Source: CAJBLF01 sp964542965
GTDB taxonomy: Bacteria > Patescibacteriota > Gracilibacteria > Absconditabacterales > Absconditicoccaceae
Reading direction: 5' to 3'
DNA length: 20,735 nt
NCBI GenBank assembly: GCA_964542965.1
Contig: CAZIVH010000017.1
Location: forward strand, 1-20,735
Below are positions 8,058 to 14,710 of the stretch, piece by piece. A program made the translations under genes and the position numbers. How positions within the stretch are numbered: position 1 is the stretch's first letter; each line of letters begins with the position of its first letter. The notes beneath the pieces are model-generated. The model worked only from the letters and a program-made list of their open reading frames with translations, was not told the origin of the DNA and did no database searches.

Positions 8058-8261
8058 ATGGGAAAAGGGTTAAAGACTCATTCGTGAGCAGCGAAGAGAT
8101 TCAAGATCACCAAAGGAAAGACCAAAAAAGTGTTGTTCGACAAGGCATGCAACAATCATCTTTTGACGAACAAAGGAAATAACAACAAAAGAGAGACTTA
8201 TGGAAAATCACTATCCAAGACCTATGTCAAAAAAGTGAAGGCTTTATTTCCTTATAAATAA
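8058..8261 (+). CDS. rpmI: 50S ribosomal protein bL35
   Basis: This 67-residue basic protein begins MGKGLKTHSGAAKRFKITK, matching the family signature KMKTHSGAAKRF. The Gly of THSG is encoded by UGA at 8085-8087, one of the clearest recoding proofs in the window because that residue is invariant and lies ten codons from the start. The rest has KACNNHLLTNK and ends in VKALFPYK, normal for bL35. It starts four bases after infC and is followed eight bases later by rplT. Confidence 0.96.
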
Positions 8262-8269
8262 TAGGTAAA

Positions 8270-8617
8270 ATGGTAAGAGTATCAAACGGGCTTCAAAGAC
8301 AAAGAAGACACAAAAAATTCATAAGACTTGCTAAAGGATTCAGACTCTGAAGATCCAACGTATACAAGCAAGTGAGATTGGCGTTGGTCAAACAAGGACA
8401 GCACGCCTACAAAAATAGGAAAGAGAAAAAGAGAGACTTCAGAAAGCTACGGATCGAAAGATTGTCTGCAGCTATCAGAGAACAATGAGGAACCTACAGC
8501 AGATTCATAGGACGCATGACCGAGAAAAATATCTTGCTCGACAGAAAAGTGCTCTCCAATATCGCAGTAGCTTTCCCTGAAGTATTCAACAAGATCTATA
8601 CAGAAGTTGTCAAATAA
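8270..8617 (+). CDS. rplT: 50S ribosomal protein bL20
   Basis: This 115-residue, very basic 23S rRNA-binding protein is essential for early 50S assembly. It begins MVRVSNGLQRQRRHKKFIRL followed by AKGFRLGRSNVY, close to the family AKGYRGRRS pattern. It contains AYKNRKEKKRDFRKLRIERL, and the C-terminal globular part carries YSRFIGRMTEKNILLDRKVL and ends FNKIYTEVVK. Two UGA codons code Gly, in GFRLG and EQGGTYS. It is the last gene of infC-rpmI-rplT and is followed directly by a strong terminator. I saw no bL20-type autoregulatory leader. Confidence 0.96.
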
Positions 8618-8638
8618 ACAGCTGAAAAGCTGTTTTTT
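8617..8638 (+). terminator. Intrinsic terminator of infC-rpmI-rplT
   Basis: AACAGCT (8617-8623), GAAA tetraloop, AGCTGTT (8628-8634), then a T run. It overlaps the last base of the rplT stop codon. Confidence 0.92.
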
Positions 8639-8646
8639 GTCACGGC

Positions 8647-8730
8647 GCCCGGATGGTGAAATTGGTAGACACAAGGGACTTAAAATCCCTCGGTAGCAAT
8701 ACCTTGCCGGTTCGATTCCGGCTCCGGGCA
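8647..8730 (+). tRNA. tRNA-Leu(UAA)
   Basis: This 84-base class II tRNA has acceptor GCCCGGA/TCCGGGC, anticodon stem AGGGA/TCCCT, loop CTTAAAA (anticodon UAA), a long variable arm, T-arm GCCGG-TTCGATT-CCGGC and discriminator A. Confidence 0.95.
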
Positions 8731-8744
8731 ATTAATAAAAAAAA

Positions 8745-8910
8745 CAAGTTACCTCGTAGCCAATAATGAACCCACCCAAGCGTCGAAAAACGCTTACGTG
8801 ACGGCCTGTCCCACTAAATCGGGACCCTATTCCAGCTGCGAGCCATCGCTTTAGACGTCGAAATGAATGCTTTGTAAGACGTGTAACAACGTAAAAAAGT
8901 CTTGCATTTT
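8745..8910 (+). ncRNA. Candidate structured RNA of unknown class
   Basis: The 243-base gap between tRNA-Leu and the next gene holds no open frame but has nested helices. A closing stem pairs CTCGTAGC (8753-8760) with GCTGCGAG (8835-8842). Inside it are two hairpins: AAGCGT/ACGCTT (8778-8783 with 8790-8795, loop CGAAAA) and GTCCC/GGGAC (8808-8812 with 8821-8825, loop ACTAAATC). Downstream, AATGC...AAGAC pairs with GTCTTGCATT (about 8866-8907) and is followed by a short T run, like a terminator. The region is visibly more GC-rich than nearby spacers. No tmRNA, RNase P, SRP or 6S signature motif is recognisable. It could be a free small RNA or the leader of the downstream small basic protein gene. 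Confidence 0.45.
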
Positions 8911-8929
8911 GATGGAATAATTATATATT
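8902..8929 (+). promoter_or_regulatory. Possible promoter of the bS21-like gene
   Basis: TTGCAT (8902-8907) and TATATT (8924-8929) are 16 bases apart, 45 bases before the ATG at 8974. The match is moderate in an AT-rich region. Confidence 0.4.
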
Positions 8930-8973
8930 CACACGGCTAAAAGCATTTTTTTATTCACAAAAAATTATAATCA

Positions 8974-9237
8974 ATGGGATTCACAGTACGAAGGACCTGA
9001 GATCTAAACACCAATGAAAGACTTATTTCTTTCTACAAGAAAGAGCTTCGGGCATCTCACATCTTAGACAAAGCTAAGAAACAAAAGCACTACAACACCA
9101 AACGATATAGAAAATTCGTATCGTTCAAATTTCCTAGTGCAAGAAGATATAAAAGGCTCAAGGCTATTGTCTCTGATGCATATAGAACCAATAAGAAAAA
9201 GTACAATACTTTGGCACAGCTTTGAAAAATCGTTTAA
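8974..9237 (+). CDS. Small basic protein, possibly ribosomal protein bS21
   Basis: This 87-residue, strongly basic protein has two UGA-Gly codons (RRTGDL near the start, QLGKIV at the end). The middle part, NERLISFYKKELRASHIL followed by KAKKQKHYNTKRYRKF, has the rhythm of bS21: Asn-Glu near the start, a helix with FKR-like basic residues, a short turn and a second basic helix. It is longer than typical bS21 (about 60-75 residues) and has a second basic block, PSARRYKRLKAI. It lies just before ribosomal genes rplU and infA and after a structured region that might regulate it. Another small rRNA-binding protein remains possible. No catalytic motif is present. Confidence 0.5.
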
Positions 9238-9277
9238 ACGCTTGAGCGATATTTTAACTTGTTAATATTTATTCGTA

Positions 9278-9601
9278 ATGCATGCTGTTGTAGAATTCAA
9301 ATGACATCAATATATCGTACGCGAAGGAGATACCATAACCGTCGATAACGTAGACATAGCTGAAGGAGAGGTACTTAGCATAGACCATGTCCTTTTGGCA
9401 TTTGACGACAAAGGAGACAAGGTTGTAGTGGGAAATCCATATATCGCTAAGGCTAAAGTCGATTGTGTAGTGACCAAACACCAGAAATGAGATAAAATAA
9501 GAGTCATCAAATTCAAAAGAAAAAATAGGTATCAGAGAACGATTGGTTTTAGAGCACACCAAACGATTTTAGACATTAAAAAAATCACCGTTAATGGCTA
9601 A
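9278..9601 (+). CDS. rplU: 50S ribosomal protein bL21
   Basis: This 107-residue 23S rRNA-binding protein opens AVVEFKGHQYIVREGDTITV, close to the family AVIxxGGKQYxVxxGD. It continues with VVVGNPYIAKAKV, then KGDKIRVIKFKRKNRYQRT and GFRAHQTILDIKKI, matching the KRR..GHRQ.xT.xxI end of the family. Two UGA-Gly codons occur, in FKGHQY and QKGDKI, both at family Gly positions. The usual partners rpmA and obg do not follow. Instead the stop codon overlaps the infA start by eight bases, which makes the pair translationally coupled. That rplU-infA arrangement is unusual for bacteria. Confidence 0.94.
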
Positions 9602-9830
9602 GGAATGAGTTTTGGAACGAGATGGAGAAGTCCTCGAAGTCCTACCTGCGTGATTCTTCAAAGTAAGGCTCAAGGATGTAGATACCCTTGTCCGCTGCAA
9701 AAAATCATGAAGAATGAGCCAATCCAATATTTCTATTATCCCAGGAGATCGGGTTAAAATGGAAATCAACCAATATGACATGAGCCAATGACGCATTATC
9801 TTTAGATACAACGATTATAAGTCACACTAA
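9594..9830 (+). CDS. infA: Translation initiation factor IF-1
   Basis: This 78-residue OB-fold protein binds the ribosomal A site during initiation and stabilises IF-2 and IF-3. It starts MAKEGVLERDGEVLEVLPAG and shows SGRMSQSNISIIPGDRVKME followed by QYDMSQGRIIFR, the full family signature. Four UGA-Gly codons occur at EGV, PAG, SGR and QGR; the Gly of SGR and QGR is nearly invariant. The gene overlaps the end of rplU by eight bases and has no Shine-Dalgarno sequence, so translation probably couples to rplU. The short tail NDYKSH ends at TAA. rpmJ follows 25 bases downstream, as in the normal infA-rpmJ-rpsM order. Confidence 0.96.
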
Positions 9831-9855
9831 TTTATCCATTCTTACCTATGCTATC

Positions 9856-9972
9856 ATGAAAGTCAAAGCTTCCCTAAAAAAAAGATGCATGCACTGCCAA
9901 ATAGTAAAAAGAAAAGGCATATTGTATGTTATCTGCAAAAAAAATCCTAGACATAAATCAAGGCAAGGATAA
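9856..9972 (+). CDS. rpmJ: 50S ribosomal protein bL36
   Basis: This 38-residue zinc-ribbon protein begins MKVKASLKKRCMHCQIVKRK and continues through GILYVICKKNPRHKSRQG. It keeps all four zinc ligands, Cys11, Cys14, Cys27 and His33, making it the C+ form. No UGA codon is present. It lies between infA and rpsM as in most bacteria. The ATG at 9856 fits the family N-terminus exactly; an ATG eight bases upstream is out of frame. Confidence 0.96.
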   Translation: MKVKASLKKRCMHCQIVKRKGILYVICKKNPRHKSRQG

Positions 9973-9996
9973 TTTTATTTATTGTTTACCAAACGA

Positions 9997-10371
9997 ATGT
10001 TTAGATTATCAGGACATGTTTTACCGGAGAATAAATCCATCTGGATCGGACTCACTTCCGTATACGGCATCGGACTCAAGAGATCAAAGACCATCCTTGC
10101 GGACGCTAATATTCCGCATATGAAAAAAGTCAAGGATATCACCGAAGACGAACAGAAAAAAATCCTCGAACAGATACAGAAATACATCCTCGAAAATGAT
10201 CTCAAAAGAGAGGTAGCATTTGCTATCAAGAGATTGAAGGAAATCAAGTGTTACAGAGGGATGAGACACAATCTCGGACTTCCTGTCAGAGGGCAATTAA
10301 CGAGAAAAAACGCAAAGACAGCGAAAAAACTTATGGGAAGATCAAAAGTAAGACCAGTACTTAAGAAATAA
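9997..10371 (+). CDS. rpsM: 30S ribosomal protein uS13
   Basis: This 124-residue head protein contacts 16S rRNA and P-site tRNA. It begins MFRLSGHVLPENKSIWIGLT followed by SVYGIGLKRSKTIL, matching the family I.G..LP..K.....LT.IYGIG. The C-terminus has CYRGMRHNLGLPVRGQLTRK and NAKTAKKLMG, the RGLRH.LPVRGQRT.TNART signature. The ATG at 9997 gives the family N-terminus; a TTG five codons upstream (9982) would only add a short extension. No UGA codon occurs. uS11 follows after a 95-base spacer that contains an inverted repeat. Confidence 0.96.
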   Translation: MFRLSGHVLPENKSIWIGLTSVYGIGLKRSKTILADANIPHMKKVKDITEDEQKKILEQIQKYILENDLKREVAFAIKRLKEIKCYRGMRHNLGLPVRGQLTRKNAKTAKKLMGRSKVRPVLKK

Positions 10372-10392
10372 TCGAACATTGAACATGGAGAA

Positions 10393-10435
10393 TTGAAACA
10401 TTGAAAAAAAATATCTCCATCTTTCAATATTTCAA
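10393..10435. repeat. Inverted repeat in the rpsM-rpsK spacer
   Basis: TTGAAACATTGAA (10393-10405) and TTCAATATTTCAA (10423-10435) are 13-base inverted arms with one mismatch. The surrounding spacer is built of similar short words (GAACATTGAACATGGAG, TTATCATTTATCATTA). There is no GC-rich stem with T tract, so it does not look like a terminator. Confidence 0.6.
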
Positions 10436-10466
10436 CACATTTATCATTTATCATTAGTATAAAAGA

Positions 10467-10871
10467 ATGGCTACACCTGCAAAAGCAAAAAACGCTACTC
10501 CAAAGAAAAAGAAAGATCTGAAAATAGATTCTGGAGTCCTTCATGTCCAAACTACCGAAAACAACACCATCCTAACGCTTGTTGATGACAATGGAAATAA
10601 GGTGCTCGGAGGAGGAACAGGAAAACTCGGATACAAAGGAAGCAAAAAAAGCACCCCATATGCTGCAGAGCTTTTGACGAAACAAGTTCTCAAGGAAGGA
10701 CAAGGTTTGGGTCTCAAGGAGATTGGCATCATCTTTAGGGGTTCAGGATTAGCAAGAGATGGAATCTTCAAGGCTATCAATGAAATCGGTCTTATCGATA
10801 TCAAATATATCAAGGAAGATACTGCCATACAGTTCGGCGGATGTAAATGAAAAAGACAAAAGAGAGTATAA
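10467..10871 (+). CDS. rpsK: 30S ribosomal protein uS11
   Basis: This 134-residue platform protein helps position mRNA in the E-site region. After a Lys/Ala-rich extension (MATPAKAKNATPKKKK), the conserved core shows GVLHVQTTENNTILTLVDDN, AAELLTKQVLKEGQGLGLKE, and FRGSGLARDGIFKAI. It finishes TAIQFGGCKGKRQKRV, matching the HNGCRPPKRRRV end of the family. The Gly after GGCK is UGA (10848-10850). Under the standard code the protein would lose its last seven residues, including the conserved basic tail. It starts in an A-rich leader without a Shine-Dalgarno site. Confidence 0.95.
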
Positions 10872-10943
10872 AATGAGTTCAGACTATAGAATTCAGCAAT
10901 ATACCATAATTATTCATCTTTAATTATTAATTGTTAATTAGTT

Positions 10944-11564
10944 ATGAGGTATACCGGACCAAAATTCAAGTTATGCAGGAGAGAACAGGTAGATCTGTTT
11001 GGATCCAAGAAGTATAATGTGAAAAAAAATAGGAACTTGCCTGGACAACATGGTGGCAATATGCAAAGATCTTCCGAATATGGGAAGCTTTTGAGGAACA
11101 AACAAGTACTCAAAAGAATGTATATGCTTTCTGAAAGGCAATTTGTTAGAATCGTAAAGGAGATTGCTGGAAAATATTCAAAGAACAAGGATATTACTCA
11201 CGATACTGCGCTTTTCCAATTTTTGGAAAGAAGAATGGATTCTATCATCTATAGATCTGGATTAGCTAAGACAATCATACAAGCGAGACAGATGGTCAAT
11301 CATGGACATTTCCTATTGAATGGAACCAAACACAATATACCTTCATCTTTTGTGGCTATCGGAGACAAAATCAGCCTCAAGGACAAATTAAAAAATTCCC
11401 CTCTCTACAGCCAGAATGCTGCAGATAACAAAGGAAAGCTTCCTTCACGGGTAAAGCTGGATAAAGCAAGCAACACCGTTGAAGTATTGAATGTTCCGCA
11501 AGTAGGAGAACTCGGATTACCAGCCGATCTCCTGAAAGTTATCGAGTTTTATGCGAGAGCATAA
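10944..11564 (+). CDS. rpsD: 30S ribosomal protein uS4
   Basis: This 206-residue primary 16S rRNA binder has an N-terminal part MRYTGPKFKLCRREQVDLFG, NLPGQHGG and SSEYGKLLRNKQVLKRMY. The S4 RNA-binding domain follows, with RMDSIIYRSGLAKTIIQARQ and MVNHGHFLLNG. The protein ends LPADLLKVIEFYARA. Only one Cys of the N-terminal zinc-knuckle region remains, so no zinc site is expected. No UGA codon occurs; all glycines use GGN. Gene order uS13-uS11-uS4-alpha is canonical. The 72-base spacer before it is AT-only toward the ATG (TTAATTATTAATTGTTAATT), without a Shine-Dalgarno sequence. Confidence 0.96.
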   Translation: MRYTGPKFKLCRREQVDLFGSKKYNVKKNRNLPGQHGGNMQRSSEYGKLLRNKQVLKRMYMLSERQFVRIVKEIAGKYSKNKDITHDTALFQFLERRMDSIIYRSGLAKTIIQARQMVNHGHFLLNGTKHNIPSSFVAIGDKISLKDKLKNSPLYSQNAADNKGKLPSRVKLDKASNTVEVLNVPQVGELGLPADLLKVIEFYARA

Positions 11565-11611
11565 TCCTGATACATACTAAACAAAAATCTTTTTACTCTT
11601 TATTACTTTGC

Positions 11612-12607
11612 ATGCTGGATATACAAAAGTTCATCTGAGCTCCAAAAATCATCGTCTCTCAAGTAGACGATAGGACAACCAAATTTGAGGTAAAGTATTT
11701 GCCAAGAGGATTTGGACAGACACTTGGGAATGCATTGAGAAGGATCATCCTCTGATACAGCATAGGATGAGCGATCACAGGATTGAAAATCAAGTGAGTG
11801 AATCACGAATACCATGTGATAGATGGAGTAAAGGAAACAGTGATAGATATGATGCTCAACTTCAAGACTCTCCGCTTCAAGGTAGATGAAAAAGCAGACA
11901 ATATCCAATGGATATCACAAAGATTCTCAGGCATCGGAACATACACATCAAACAATATCAAGCTGCCTGCAGGAATAGAATTATTGAATGAAGACGTAGA
12001 ATTGTTCGAAATCACAGATCCTTCATTGGAACTCAATATCGACATCAGAATCGAAAAAGGATATGGATACTACAGTGTTGATTACCTTAGATCACGCGAT
12101 AGAAAAGACGAAGATATAGATGCTAATATCCTTTTGATCGACAATGAATTCAAAGTTATCGACTATGTAAAATATGATGTAGAAGAAGTTATCGAAGACT
12201 TCACCGGATCCACAAAAGATCTCTTGGTGATCGAAGTAAGATCACGATTCAAGGGAGTCTCTCCAAAGGAGATCGTGATGTTCGCTGGAGAAGTATTGGC
12301 TTCATATGCAAAATTATTCATCTTCGATAATATCTATATCGATAGATCATTCCTCGTGGATATTGAAGATCTCGATAGAGCTCAGGATAAATTCCATGAA
12401 GAAACCAATATCAAGACTATGCCTATCGATGCGCTTCCATTGAGCGAAAGGACAAGAAATGCCTTGATCAAGAACAACATCCTCTACGTAGAAGATCTCG
12501 AAAAGAAAAAGAAAGGCGAGCTTCTCCTTATGAAGTGAGTCTGAAGAAAAGCTATCGATGAAATCAACAGTGCATTGGCAAACATCGATAAAGCGTTAAT
12601 TGGATAA
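11612..12607 (+). CDS. rpoA: DNA-directed RNA polymerase subunit alpha
   Basis: This 331-residue protein is near the usual length and dimerises to nucleate RNAP assembly. The N-terminal domain shows KYLPRGFGQTLGNALRRIIL followed by GYSIGGAITGLKIKGVNHEY, the alpha family signature, then the VIDGVKETVIDMMLNFK loop. The C-terminal domain, which contacts DNA and activators, has LPLSERTRNALIKNNILYVE and LLLMKGVGRKAIDEI, a helix-hairpin-helix fold. Six UGA-Gly codons are present, three in the first 70 codons and two in MKGVG near the end. Under the standard code only a central fragment would be called. The start ATG at 11612 has no Shine-Dalgarno site. rplQ follows 30 bases downstream, the canonical order. 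Confidence 0.97.
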
Positions 12608-12637
12608 TAGTTTTTTACTCAATTATATTTTGTTACC

Positions 12638-13024
12638 ATGAGACATAAGTTAAGCAAAATGATTGAACTGGATACAGGAGCGAAGAAAAGGCAGGTATTC
12701 GTCAGACAATTATTGACCAATCTCGTAAAGAACGGAAAGACTACCACTACCCCAAAGAGAGCTAAAGTATTGAAGGCTGAAGCAGATGCGTTTTTCGCTA
12801 ATCTCATCAGAATGAGCAAAAAGCTTGAAGAGAAAGACGCAAAAAGAGAATGCATCAGACTTATCAAAGCTACTATCTTCGGTGAAGAGGAAGGAAAAAA
12901 AGTCTTGAACGTGCTCTTACCCAAATACAAGGAATCAGGAGCTACCTCAAGTTTCGTAGCTGACTACAAATTAGGATATAGAGTCGGCGATGGTGTCCAG
13001 AAGATATTATTGAAATTATTATAA
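12638..13024 (+). CDS. rplQ: 50S ribosomal protein bL17
   Basis: This 128-residue 50S protein begins MRHKLSKMIELDTGAKKRQV, the family form of MRHxxxxxKLxRxxxHRxAL, with FVRQLLTNLVKNGKTTTTPK next, matching the NL..L..hgrI.TT..RAKE region. The C-terminus GYRVGDGVQKILLKLL corresponds to the R.GD.A.m..iEL end. No UGA codon is used. It ends the canonical infA-rplQ series. A repeat-bearing spacer of about 100 bases separates it from rplM. Confidence 0.95.
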   Translation: MRHKLSKMIELDTGAKKRQVFVRQLLTNLVKNGKTTTTPKRAKVLKAEADAFFANLIRMSKKLEEKDAKRECIRLIKATIFGEEEGKKVLNVLLPKYKESGATSSFVADYKLGYRVGDGVQKILLKLL

Positions 13025-13031
13025 TAAAGAC

Positions 13032-13096
13032 GGATTAGATCGATAGAGACAGATTAGATTATCTATCCCGTCCATTCTATCTATCCCCTCTCAATT
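13032..13096. repeat. Spacer repeat with GATAGA/TCTATC and GGATTAGAT words
   Basis: The rplQ-rplM spacer contains GGATTAGAT (13032-13040), AGACAGATTAGAT (13047-13059), and inverted GATAGA and TCTATC copies, with TCTATC occurring twice near 13062-13085. The same words reappear inside the coding sequence at 15208-15267, pointing to a dispersed repeat family. Confidence 0.6.
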
Positions 13097-13125
13097 CATT
13101 TAATTGTTTTAATAGAGAAGTTATC

Positions 13126-13584
13126 ATGGAATTCACAAAAAAAGACCTCAACAAGACGCTCCGGGTAAAACCAGCGGATATGGACAAGAACAGGAAACGG
13201 CGAAGGATAGATGCGACAGGAAAGGTGCTCGGAAGACTCGCAGTAGATATCTCTAAGTTGCTTTTGGGAAAACACAAAGCATATTATTCCGATTTCCGGG
13301 ATGCTGGTGATTTCGTGTTAGTCGAGAATATCGATAAGATAAAAGTCACTGGTAAGAAACTCCAGGATAATGTCATGTATTCCTACAGCGGATACAAAGG
13401 AAACCTCAAGGAAGTGACTCGAGATATCCTTATGAAAAAGAATCCTGCTAAGTTACTCACTGCTGTAGTCAGGGGAATGATTTCCAAAAATAAGCTCAGA
13501 GACAAGAGAATCAAGAGATTGAAACTCGTTGCTGGCACTACCACTCAATACGATCATTTTAAACCTATTACCCTATCTAAATAA
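13126..13584 (+). CDS. rplM: 50S ribosomal protein uL13
   Basis: This 152-residue early-assembly 23S rRNA binder shows RRRIDATGKVLGRLAVDISK, then LLLGKHKAYYSDFRDAGDFV, VENIDKIKVTGKKLQD, YSYSGYKGNLKEVT, and AVVRGMISKNKLRDKRIKRL, following the family W..iDA.g..LGRLAs..A..L.GK..... A short basic N-terminal extension precedes the core. No UGA codon is used. The leader contains AGAGAAG, one of the few purine-rich stretches that could act as a weak ribosome-binding site. The stop overlaps the rpsI start by one base (TAATG), the classical rplM-rpsI coupling. Confidence 0.95.
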   Translation: MEFTKKDLNKTLRVKPADMDKNRKRRRIDATGKVLGRLAVDISKLLLGKHKAYYSDFRDAGDFVLVENIDKIKVTGKKLQDNVMYSYSGYKGNLKEVTRDILMKKNPAKLLTAVVRGMISKNKLRDKRIKRLKLVAGTTTQYDHFKPITLSK

Positions 13585-14006
13585 TGGCGAATCAAGAATA
13601 CACCTATGCTATAGGAAGAAGAAAAGAGACAACAGCTGTTGTCAAGCTTTTTGGAAAAGGAAGCGGTAACTTCATCATCAAGACGTCTAATGGTTCACAG
13701 AAACCCTTGGCAGATTATTTTGGTGGAAACCTCTACCTGCTCGAAGCTGCGCTTTCACCGCTCAATACTCTAGGTGCTGACTACCTCAAAAAGTTCGACG
13801 CTGAAATCGTCGTCAACGGAGGAGGAATATCAGGACAGGCAGATGCGATCAAATTATGATTCGCTAGAGCCCTTATTGAACGGAATTCTGATCTCAGACT
13901 TACCCTGAAACCATACGGATTGCTCAAGAGAGATCCGAGAATCAAGGAAAGGAAGAAACCAGGTTTGAAAAAAGCGAGAAAGGGTCCTACTCGGTCAAAG
14001 AGGTAA
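13584..14006 (+). CDS. rpsI: 30S ribosomal protein uS9
   Basis: This 140-residue protein has a C-terminal tail that reaches the P-site tRNA. It starts MANQEYTYAIGRRKETTAVV, matching the family GrRK.avArV, with VVNGGGISGQADAIKLGFAR, then LLKRDPRIKERKKPGLKKAR and the end KGPTRSKR, where the final SKR is the universally conserved tRNA-contacting tail. One UGA (13857-13859) codes the conserved Gly of KLGFARAL; in the standard code the functional tail would be missing. It overlaps rplM by one base and is followed by a strong terminator. Confidence 0.96.
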
Positions 14007-14031
14007 TATCTCTGACATATTTTCCAAAAAG

Positions 14032-14059
14032 AAATACTGCGAAAGCGGTATTTTTTTTT
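14032..14059 (+). terminator. Intrinsic terminator after rpsI
   Basis: AAATACTGC (14032-14040), GAAA tetraloop, GCGGTATTT (14045-14053), with one T-G pair, then a T run to 14059. It ends the ribosomal block before adk. Confidence 0.92.
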
Positions 14060-14122
14060 GATTTCCTACATGAAATCCATATAGGTACATCTGAACTTTT
14101 ATTTTTTTTATTGGAAATAATA

Positions 14123-14695
14123 ATGAAGGACTTATTTTTTCTCGGCATCCAGTGATGCGGAAAAGGGACACAAGGGAAACTTCTGTTCAAGGATTACGCT
14201 ACTCAATACGACTATTTGGAAATGGGACAATTATTTAGAGCAGCAATGTCCAACGACAATATCATAGGGAATTATTGCAAAGATATTGTAAATAGCGGTA
14301 GATTGGTACCGCATTTTGTCAGCCATGGATGGTTTGATATCGCGCTTCAGATCGCAACGGAAAAAAATGTAGGCCTTATGGTTGACGGATTCCCTAGATC
14401 AATGACTCAGGCTGAATTCATGAAAAAGGAGATGGATGCTTATCAGAGGGATTTCGTTATTGTACACTTCGAATTATCCAAGGAAAAGGCTATCGAAAGA
14501 ATGATGAAAAGAGCGGAGATTGAAGGTCGCAAGGATGACACCATCGAAGCAATGAACACGAGAATAGATGCTTTCATGAACGAAACATTGCCTATGATCA
14601 AATATTTCGAAGAACAAGGGAAAGTCATCAGCATCAATGCTGACGGCACTATCGAAGACATCCAAAAAGAACTAAGAAACAAACTAGGCCTTTAA
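14123..14695 (+). CDS. adk: Adenylate kinase, short form without LID domain
   Basis: This 190-residue enzyme interconverts ATP + AMP and two ADP. Its P-loop is FFLGIQGCGKGTQGKLL; the first Gly of GCGKGT is UGA at 14153-14155, so the ATP site exists only under code 25. The AMP-binding part has YLEMGQLFRAAM, and VDGFPRSMTQAEF is the adenylate-kinase signature. The LID is short: RAEIEGRKDDTIEAMNTRI runs directly from the core Arg to the DD..E...RI helix, with no zinc-type CxxC insert. In most bacteria adk lies between secY and map; here it follows rpsI and a terminator, at the far end of the alpha-operon block. It may also accept related monophosphates. Confidence 0.94.
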
Positions 14696-14710
14696 TTCAT
14701 CGTTCTCCTT

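Noticed and set aside
8745..8910. Structured spacer as tmRNA, RNase P RNA, SRP RNA or 6S RNA
   Set aside because: I found no tRNA-like ends with tag frame, no GAGGAAAGTCC core, no GGAAGGNAGCAGCC-type SRP loop and no long 6S-like hairpin with a central bubble.
11612..12607. Apparent nonsense mutations in rpoA and many other genes
   Set aside because: All interruptions are UGA and fall on glycine positions, while UAA and UAG occur only at gene ends. With a Gly-type UCA tRNA present these are sense codons, not pseudogene lesions.
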